From the NCBI GenBank assembly GCA_005885085.1, contig VAXY01000044.1, positions 1 to 6,395 on the forward strand: a DNA stretch of 6,395 nt, given 5' to 3'. Both the position numbers and the translations under genes were made by a program. The DNA comes from Actinomycetota bacterium (lineage in GTDB: Bacteria > Actinomycetota > Thermoleophilia > Gaiellales > Gaiellaceae). Positions 1-4,515 of the stretch are shown piece by piece (positions within the stretch are counted from its first letter, which is position 1; each line of letters starts with the position of its first letter). The notes under the pieces are model-generated. The model ran no database searches, had not been told where the DNA came from, and worked only from the letters and a program-made list of their open reading frames with translations.

Positions 1-170
1 AGCGGATCATCGCCGAGATCGAGGCCGTCGAGCCCGAGGAGGTCTCCGAGCTGGCCGGCCTGCTCTTCGCACCGGAGAAGCTCTCGATCTCCGGCATCGG
101 CCCGAGCGAGCGGGTCTTTCGCGCCGGCGTGCGACGGATCAACCCGTCCGTGCTGGCACGCGCTGCATGA
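1..170 (+). CDS. C-terminal end of a probable M16-family (insulinase-like) zinc peptidase, 5' truncated by the window edge
   Basis: Only the last 55 codons are visible, read in the frame starting at base 3 and ending with TGA at 168-170. The tail has an acidic stretch (EAVEPEEVSELAGLLF), then PEKLSISGIGPSE and a final basic segment ending in INPSVLARAA. That pattern (a helix with 'EEV..LA..LF', a 'L.I..IGP' strand, then a short C-terminal helix) resembles the end of bacterial M16 processing-peptidase-like proteins. In Actinobacteria these are commonly encoded between pnp and dapB, and the position directly before dapB supports the call. The catalytic HxxEH motif lies in the N-terminal half, outside the window, so activity cannot be judged: many M16 proteins are inactive partner subunits. 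The stop codon overlaps the dapB start as ATGA, suggesting translational coupling. Family assignment rests on a short tail plus synteny and is moderately sure. Confidence 0.62.
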   Translation, partial: RIIAEIEAVEPEEVSELAGLLFAPEKLSISGIGPSERVFRAGVRRINPSVLARAA

Positions 171-772
171 GGCTCGCCCTCAACGGGCGAGGCGGGAAGG
201 TCGGTCGCGTGCTCGGCCCCGCGCTTGAGCAGGCCGGCCACCAGCTGGTCGAGCTCGACGGGGCGGAGGCGATGGTGGACTTCACCGCGCCCGCGGCGGT
301 CGAGGGGAACGTCGCCGCCGCGCTGGAGCTCGGGGTGCCCTGCGTGGTCGGCACGACCGGGTTCGACCACGCGCGGGTGGACGCGCTGGCGCGCGAGCGC
401 GGACTCTCGTGCTTCCACGCGCCGAACTTCGCCCTCGGGGCCGTGCTGATGATGCGTTTCGCCGCGGAAGCCGCCGCCTACATGCCGCGCGCGGAGATCG
501 TCGAGCTCCACAACGAGGCGAAGAAGGACGCGCCCTCCGGCACGGCCAGGGCGACCGCCGAAGCACTCGGTGGCGACGCAGCGATCCATTCGGTGCGTCT
601 GCCCGGCCTGGTCGCGCACCAGGAGGTGCTGTTCGGAGGGGAGGGGCAGCTCCTGACGATCCGCCACGACACCTTCTCGCGGGAGGCCTTCGTGCCCGGC
701 GTGCTGCTGGCGCTCGAGCGGCTGCCGACCCTGCCGCCGGGCCTGACGGTCGGCCTGGACGCCCTGCTGTGA
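167..772 (+). CDS. dapB: 4-hydroxy-tetrahydrodipicolinate reductase (DapB), compact form
   Basis: This cytoplasmic enzyme reduces the DapA product with NAD(P)H to tetrahydrodipicolinate in the diaminopimelate/lysine pathway. The 201-residue protein opens with a Rossmann glycine-rich loop (NGRGGKVGR, 6-14), then DFTAP (38-42), VGTTGF (61-66), APNFALG (85-91), the catalytic segment ELHNEAKKDAPSGT (113-126), and a C-terminal block RLPGLVAHQEVLFGGEG (144-160) through TIRHD (164-168) to GLTVGL (192-197). H115 and K119 match catalytic His159 and Lys163 of E. coli DapB; the usual second histidine of the HH pair is Asn116. Known DapB proteins are about 245-270 residues. Here about 13 residues are missing between the first strand/helix and DFT, and about 25 between SGTA and the VRL block, judged against the remembered M. 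tuberculosis protein. The ATG overlaps the upstream stop (ATGA) and has no clear Shine-Dalgarno, so coupling is likely. Function is secure from the motifs. Confidence 0.95.
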   Translation: MRLALNGRGGKVGRVLGPALEQAGHQLVELDGAEAMVDFTAPAAVEGNVAAALELGVPCVVGTTGFDHARVDALARERGLSCFHAPNFALGAVLMMRFAAEAAAYMPRAEIVELHNEAKKDAPSGTARATAEALGGDAAIHSVRLPGLVAHQEVLFGGEGQLLTIRHDTFSREAFVPGVLLALERLPTLPPGLTVGLDALL

Positions 773-1221
773 CCGAGATCTCCCGCGTCACGGAGGCCGA
801 CCTCGGCGAGCTGCTGCCGCTGATGCGGGCGTACTGCGACTTCTACGAAGTGTCGCCCACGGACGATGCGCTGCTCGCGCTCGCACGCGCGCTGATCGCC
901 GACCCGGGCTGCGAAGGCGTGCAGCTGATCGCCCGCAGCAACGGCCAAGCGGTCGGCTTCGCGACGATCTACTGGAGCTGGGCGACGACAATCGCTGCCC
1001 GCATCGGCGTCATGAACGACCTCTTCGTGTCGCCTGCCGCACGCGGGACGGGCGCAGCAGAAGCACTGATCCGCGCCTGCGTGGAGGAGTGCCGACGGCA
1101 CGAGGCCGCGGAGCTGACGTGGCAAACCGCGCTGGACAATGTCCGCGCGCAGCGGGTCTACGACCGCGTCGGTGCGACGCGGGCCGAGTGGCTGGACTAC
1201 TCGCTCGGCGTCATACCGTAG
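769..1221 (+). CDS. GNAT-family N-acetyltransferase
   Basis: The 150-residue protein fills a single GCN5-related acetyltransferase domain, which transfers an acetyl group from acetyl-CoA to an amine; the substrate cannot be told. An N-terminal 'ISRVTEADLGELLPLMRAYC' segment is the usual first strand and helix. Motif A is NDLFVSPAARGTGAAEAL (83-100), containing the acetyl-CoA pyrophosphate loop R92-G-T-G-A. Motif B is NVRAQRVYDRVGA (124-136), followed by the closing strand WLDYSL. I chose the GTG at 769 because it overlaps the dapB stop as GTGA and places the conserved domain right at the start. The same frame stays open upstream to 409, but that part is an arginine-rich shadow of dapB. No Shine-Dalgarno is evident, so translation probably depends on dapB. 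Co-transcription with dapB does not by itself show a role in lysine synthesis. Confidence 0.88.
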   Translation: MTEISRVTEADLGELLPLMRAYCDFYEVSPTDDALLALARALIADPGCEGVQLIARSNGQAVGFATIYWSWATTIAARIGVMNDLFVSPAARGTGAAEALIRACVEECRRHEAAELTWQTALDNVRAQRVYDRVGATRAEWLDYSLGVIP

Positions 1222-1283
1222 GTTCTACGTGCGTGCTCGCGGAAGCGCTCGATCGCGCGGGACTCCACGCAGGCGGGTGCAGC
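1222..1283. other. short gap between convergent genes, no clear terminator
   Basis: These 62 bases separate the stop of the plus-strand acetyltransferase from the stop of the minus-strand one. I looked for a bidirectional terminator. There is a weak self-complementary core around GCGCTCGATCGCGC (1246-1259), but no strong stem and no T-run on either strand, so I do not call a terminator here. Confidence 0.5.
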
Positions 1284-1730
1284 TCATTGAGCGTCTTGTT
1301 CAACGTTCAGCTCCTTTGCAAAGCGTTTCCCCGTCTCTTCAAGACCGACGCTGACGTAGAAGTGATGCGCATCTTTGCGCCGCGCGGCGGTCGTCAGGAA
1401 GAGCAGTTCGCACCCGCGAAGTCGTGCCTCGTCCTCCATCGTCTGAACCAGTGCACGGCCGATTCCACGGCCCTGATAGCTGTCGTCGACCACGAGCGCG
1501 CCGACCTTCGCTGCCGGCCGATCACGCTCGAGCGCCGGCGCGACTTGCAGGTGCGCGAGCCCTACCGCATGTCCCTCGAGGTCGGCGACGACGATGCGGT
1601 CGCCGAGGATCCGGAGCCGCTCGAGGCGGCGCTCGACGGCGGACGGCTCCGTCGGATAGCCGAGCTGACCGAGCAAGAGGGCGATGGCAGGCGCATCCGC
1701 CGCCTGTGCGTCCCGGATCGTCAGACCCAT
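1284..1730 (-). CDS. GNAT-family N-acetyltransferase
   Basis: The 148-residue protein is a second single-domain GNAT acetyltransferase, different in sequence from the one at 769-1221. It begins with LTIRDAQAADAPAIALLLGQLGYP (the common 'IR.A...D...I..LL.QLGYP' opening). It has strands IVVADLEGHAVGLAHLQV, motif A ALVVDDSYQGRGIGRAL (78-94) with the acetyl-CoA loop Q86-G-R-G-I-G-R, and motif B in RRKDAHHFYVSVGLEETGKRF (117-137). These proteins act in the cytoplasm on small amines or protein N-termini; the substrate is unknown. The ATG at 1728-1730 lies 11 bases from the dapA start on the other strand, and no Shine-Dalgarno precedes it. A TAGTCT hexamer six bases upstream would fit a leaderless transcript. 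The last third of the gene is clearly less GC-rich than its surroundings. Confidence 0.88.
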   Translation of the reverse strand: MGLTIRDAQAADAPAIALLLGQLGYPTEPSAVERRLERLRILGDRIVVADLEGHAVGLAHLQVAPALERDRPAAKVGALVVDDSYQGRGIGRALVQTMEDEARLRGCELLFLTTAARRKDAHHFYVSVGLEETGKRFAKELNVEQDAQ

Positions 1731-1736
1731 GGCACT

Positions 1737-1742
1737 AGACTA
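1737..1742 (-). promoter_or_regulatory. possible -10 element (TAGTCT) for a leaderless acetyltransferase transcript
   Basis: On the minus strand the hexamer TAGTCT (TANNNT type) is followed by six bases and then the ATG of the acetyltransferase. That spacing is what is seen at leaderless actinobacterial genes, where transcription starts at the A of ATG. The first base of the dapA start codon (1742) lies in the hexamer. I see no good -35 box at the expected distance. A hexamer this loose also arises by chance, so this is weak evidence. Confidence 0.3.
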
Positions 1743-2635
1743 TGAAGGCCTTGCTCGGGGACGTGCTAACCGCGATCGTCACGCCGTTCGGGCGCGACGG
1801 ATCCGTCGACTTCGAGCGCTTCCGCGAACTCGCGCAGCACCTCGTCGAGCGTGGTTCCGACGGGCTCGTCGTGGCCGCCACCACGGGGGAGAGCCCCAAC
1901 CTCACCGACGACGAGCGGGTGGAGCTCTTCCGGGTCGCCGTCGACGCCCTGCGTGGGCGCGGCACCGTTGTCGCCGGCACCGGCACCTACTCCACCGCTC
2001 ACTCCGTCCACCTGACGCGCGAAGCGCACGAACTCGGTGTAGACGGGTTCCTCGTCGTCACCCCCTACTACAACAAGCCGCCCGCCCGCGGGATCGTCGA
2101 GCACTTCCGCGCGATCGCCGACGTCAGCGACCGGCCGATCGTCGTCTACAACATCCCCGGTCGGGTTGTCGTCAACATCGAGCCCGAGACGATGATCGAG
2201 CTCGCCGGGATCCCGACCGTTCGGGCGGTCAAGCAGGCGAATGACGACCTCGTCCAGGCGCGGCGCATCGTCGACGAGGCCGAGCTGGATCTCTACGCGG
2301 GGGACGACAACCTTGTCCTGCCCTTCCTCGAGCTGGGAGGCGTCGGCGGCGTCTGCGTCCACACGCACGTCGCCGGGCCGCAGGTCAAGACGATGATCCG
2401 CGCGTTCCGAGAGGGCGACGCCGAGACGGCGCGACAGATCGACGAGGAGCTCGAACCGGTCTACGAGCTGCTCAAGGTTCAGACCAACCCGATCGCCATC
2501 AAGGCTGCGCTCAATCTTCTTGGCCATGACGTCGGCGGCCTCCGGCTACCGCTCGTCGAGGCGGACGAGGGCGAGGTGAGCCGGATCCGCGACTGTCTCG
2601 AACGGCTCGGCGTCCTCAGCACCGCCGTCGTCTAG
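1742..2635 (+). CDS. dapA: 4-hydroxy-tetrahydrodipicolinate synthase (DapA)
   Basis: DapA condenses pyruvate with L-aspartate semialdehyde through a Schiff base, the committed step of diaminopimelate and lysine synthesis; it is a cytoplasmic TIM-barrel enzyme, usually a tetramer. The 297 residues are normal length. Visible signatures: TAIVTPF (10-16), ATTGES (46-51; usually GTTGES), TPYYNKP (107-113), YNIPGR (136-141) and AVKQAN (163-167 region). Against E. coli DapA with a constant offset of three, T47/T48, Y110, Y136, R141 and Schiff-base K164 match Thr44/45, Tyr107, Tyr133, Arg138 and Lys161. The E. coli lysine-feedback positions are not kept. The ATG at 1742 lacks a visible Shine-Dalgarno. 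An in-frame GTG at 1763 would still keep the barrel's first strand and cannot be excluded. The 3' end overlaps the opposing HD-GYP gene by 90 bases. In many Actinobacteria rnj follows directly; here another gene intervenes. Confidence 0.96.
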   Translation: MKALLGDVLTAIVTPFGRDGSVDFERFRELAQHLVERGSDGLVVAATTGESPNLTDDERVELFRVAVDALRGRGTVVAGTGTYSTAHSVHLTREAHELGVDGFLVVTPYYNKPPARGIVEHFRAIADVSDRPIVVYNIPGRVVVNIEPETMIELAGIPTVRAVKQANDDLVQARRIVDEAELDLYAGDDNLVLPFLELGGVGGVCVHTHVAGPQVKTMIRAFREGDAETARQIDEELEPVYELLKVQTNPIAIKAALNLLGHDVGGLRLPLVEADEGEVSRIRDCLERLGVLSTAVV

Positions 2636-4408
2636 CTGCGGCTTCGCCGCGAGGGCGAGGCCCAGGTCGTCCAGCGACTCGAGCAGCGCCAGCTCGACGT
2701 GGCGCGGCGGCAGCTTCGGGCCGAGGAAGGCGAGGAACCCGACCAGTGCGCTGTTGTCCCGGCGGAGCGGCAGCGCGACCGCGACACCGTCGACGCCGAG
2801 CTCGGCCCCGGCGGCGACGATCGCATCCCGGCCCGATTCGGCCTCGCGGACGAGCCAGCTCGCCAACGCGGCGGGTGTCGGCCCGCCCGCTCCACGCTCG
2901 GCCTCAACAGACCCGCCCAGGCCGTCCTCGTCCCACGAGACTAGCGCCGCCCAGCTGTGGTGCCAGGCAGAGGACATGGCCGCGGCGACACCCTGGAAGA
3001 CCTCACGGCGTTCGTTGCCTGCCGCCAGGGCGCGGTGCACCGAGGCCGCGGCGCGCCCGGCGCGAAACTGCACCACAATCCGAAGCGCAAGGCCGGCCAG
3101 CGCGACCCCACCGCCGGACGCGGTCAGCCACGTCTGGTCGAACCCGAGCCCGGCGAGGGCGAGCACGACGCCGCCGAGCGCCAGCAGCTCGGGCCGCTCC
3201 TTGAGCTCGCCGACGCCGACGAGCGGAATCCGGTACGGCGTCGAGGCGCCGCGGATCTCTGCCAGCTCCTCCCGCGTCAGGACGATCAGCGGATCGAGCC
3301 CGCGCTGCACGGCGACGAACGCCTTCGCGACCGCCGGATGAAACTGCGTGCCCGCGTTCCGCTCGATCTCCATCAACGCCGCCTCGTGCGAAAGGCCGCG
3401 CCGGTACGGACGGTCCGTCGTCATCGCGTCGAAACTGTCCGCCACGATCAGGAAATGCGAGGCGAAGGGCAGGTCGTCGCCGCCGACGCCGTAGTAGCCG
3501 GCGCCGTCGACACGCTCGTGATGCAACTCCACCGCGCGGGCCTGCGGGGCGACGAACTCGAACCGCTGCAGCAGGCGCGCCGACAGGCGCGGATGGCGTC
3601 GCATCGCGGCCCACTCCGCGCCGTCGAGGCGGCCCCGCTTGCGCAGTAGGGAGGCGTCCACCGCGACCTTGCCGAGGTCGTGCAGGCGACCGGCCCAGCG
3701 GAGGCGGTCGATGTCGGAGAATGGAAGCCTGAGCGCACGCGCCAGCCCGTCGACGTAGCCCGCGACGCGCAGCGAGTGCCGGTAGGTGGACGGATCGCGC
3801 TCGTCGACGATGTTCGCGAACGTCTCGAGCGCGCGCAGCGTCTCCCGCTGCAGGCCCCGAAGCCGAAGCTGGGCCTGGTGGAAGGCGATCGCGAGGGGGA
3901 CAAGGACGACGACGTTCCACGGATGTCCGATCGCCAGCAGCGCGGTCGCTGAGCCGAGGCCCGCTTCGCCGGCGCTCGCGCTCAGGCGGGGCTCGAAGTT
4001 CTCGCGCGCCCGCACCACGTCGAGGAGGAGGGCGCGCATGGTCAGGTAGGCGAGGGCGAGCGCGACCACCGCGATCAGGTCGTCGAGCAGGCGCAGCCGT
4101 CCGACGTGCCCGCCGGCGACCTCGAACGCAATCCCCCCGGCGCAGGCGGCGAGCGCATACGCGCCGGCGTCGAAACCGACCTTGCGCAGCGCCGTCCCGT
4201 GGAATAGACCGCCGGCGATCGTCCCCACGGCGGCGACGAGCGCGCCGGCCCACGGTCCGAGGACGATCAGTGCAGCGATCTGCACGGCGCTCGCCAGGCG
4301 GAACCGGTCCGGCTGGATCGGCCCGCGCGTGCGCTCCCGATCCGTGTCCTCGAAGAGAGCGACCAGGATGGCGGCAGCCAGAAACAGCGCGAGGGTCGTG
4401 TGGCCCAT
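2546..4408 (-). CDS. membrane-anchored HD-GYP domain phosphohydrolase with C-terminal GAF-like region
   Basis: The 620-residue protein (start at 4408) has about five hydrophobic segments in residues 6-177, an HD-GYP domain at about 189-365, two more hydrophobic segments (about 408-424 and 429-449), and a GAF-like region at about 466-588. HD-GYP proteins typically hydrolyse cyclic di-GMP; others cleave related cyclic nucleotides. Metal-site residues are present: H211 (YRHS), H243-D244 with K247 (HDLGK), H272, H296-H297 (HHER), D324 (VADSFD) and R333. The motif that names the family reads GYY (304-306), not GYP, and the usual FDP near the domain end is FHP. The membrane and GAF-like parts suggest signal input, ligand unknown. 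The frame stays open to an ATG at 4525, but that adds 39 arginine-rich residues and runs into rnj. M40 of the long frame, just before the first hydrophobic helix, is preferred. The 3' end overlaps dapA. Confidence 0.88.
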   Translation of the reverse strand: MGHTTLALFLAAAILVALFEDTDRERTRGPIQPDRFRLASAVQIAALIVLGPWAGALVAAVGTIAGGLFHGTALRKVGFDAGAYALAACAGGIAFEVAGGHVGRLRLLDDLIAVVALALAYLTMRALLLDVVRARENFEPRLSASAGEAGLGSATALLAIGHPWNVVVLVPLAIAFHQAQLRLRGLQRETLRALETFANIVDERDPSTYRHSLRVAGYVDGLARALRLPFSDIDRLRWAGRLHDLGKVAVDASLLRKRGRLDGAEWAAMRRHPRLSARLLQRFEFVAPQARAVELHHERVDGAGYYGVGGDDLPFASHFLIVADSFDAMTTDRPYRRGLSHEAALMEIERNAGTQFHPAVAKAFVAVQRGLDPLIVLTREELAEIRGASTPYRIPLVGVGELKERPELLALGGVVLALAGLGFDQTWLTASGGGVALAGLALRIVVQFRAGRAAASVHRALAAGNERREVFQGVAAAMSSAWHHSWAALVSWDEDGLGGSVEAERGAGGPTPAALASWLVREAESGRDAIVAAGAELGVDGVAVALPLRRDNSALVGFLAFLGPKLPPRHVELALLESLDDLGLALAAKPQLDDGGAEDAEPFETVADPAHLALVRLDER

Positions 4409-4479
4409 ACCCGCCCTATCGGCCAGATCGGGCGACCCGCTTAGACGCCCGCGCGGCAAAGCCGGCCGGGCTCTGAAAC

Positions 4480-4499
4480 GGCGCCGCCGAGTCGGCGCC
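4480..4499. repeat. inverted repeat upstream of rnj, candidate operator or 5' hairpin
   Basis: The arms GGCGCCG (4480-4486) and CGGCGCC (4493-4499) are perfect 7-base reverse complements separated by six bases (CCGAGT). There is no T-run after it in either direction, so it is not a typical intrinsic terminator. It sits immediately upstream of the TACACT hexamer and 16 bases before the rnj start. A repressor or activator site is one option. GC-rich palindromes also occur by chance in this base composition. Confidence 0.4.
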
Positions 4500-4500
4500 T

Positions 4501-4506
4501 TACACT
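4501..4506 (+). promoter_or_regulatory. possible -10 element (TACACT) for rnj
   Basis: TACACT fits the actinobacterial TANNNT -10 pattern and lies nine bases upstream of the rnj ATG. If used, transcription would begin at about 4512-4516, giving a leaderless or nearly leaderless mRNA and leaving out most of the adjacent ribosome site. The hexamer and the ribosome site are therefore competing interpretations. No TTGACA-like -35 sits at 16-18 bases; CTGAAA at 4473-4478 is too far. Confidence 0.27.
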
Positions 4507-4513
4507 GAGGGAG
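4507..4513 (+). promoter_or_regulatory. ribosome binding site of rnj
   Basis: The purine run GAGGGAG directly precedes the rnj ATG at 4516, with GAGG five bases before it. It is the clearest Shine-Dalgarno-like sequence in the window and supports both the 4516 start and a transcript that begins further upstream. Confidence 0.55.
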
Positions 4514-4515
4514 AG

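Larger units (their letters stand above)
4409..4515. promoter_or_regulatory. divergent intergenic region between the HD-GYP gene and rnj
   Basis: These 107 bases must hold the promoters for both divergent genes if neither is read from further away. On the plus side there is a GC-rich inverted repeat (4480-4499), a TANNNT-type hexamer (4501-4506) and a purine-rich ribosome site (4507-4513) before rnj. On the minus side I see only a weak GGGCGGG purine run just upstream of the HD-GYP ATG and no convincing -10/-35 pair. Confidence 0.5.

Noticed and set aside
409..768. Upstream extension of the acetyltransferase frame through dapB
   Set aside because: The translation is arginine/alanine-rich with no domain signature and lies wholly within dapB in another frame. 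The GTG at 769 begins exactly at the GNAT domain.
1222..1283. Possible bidirectional terminator between the two acetyltransferase genes
   Set aside because: There is only a short self-complementary core and no T-run on either strand.
1731..1741. TAGACT before the dapA ATG as a -10 element for dapA
   Set aside because: It abuts the ATG, so transcription would start inside the coding sequence. It fits only if the GTG at 1763 were the real start, which is not favoured.
1766..2527. 253-codon minus-strand open frame opposite dapA
   Set aside because: It is Asp/Val/Arg-rich with low complexity, as expected for the antisense of a GC-rich gene. dapA is unmistakable on the other strand.
3003..4253. 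416-codon minus-strand open frame within the HD-GYP gene
   Set aside because: It is extremely arginine-rich with no motif, a frame shadow of the HD-GYP gene caused by high GC.
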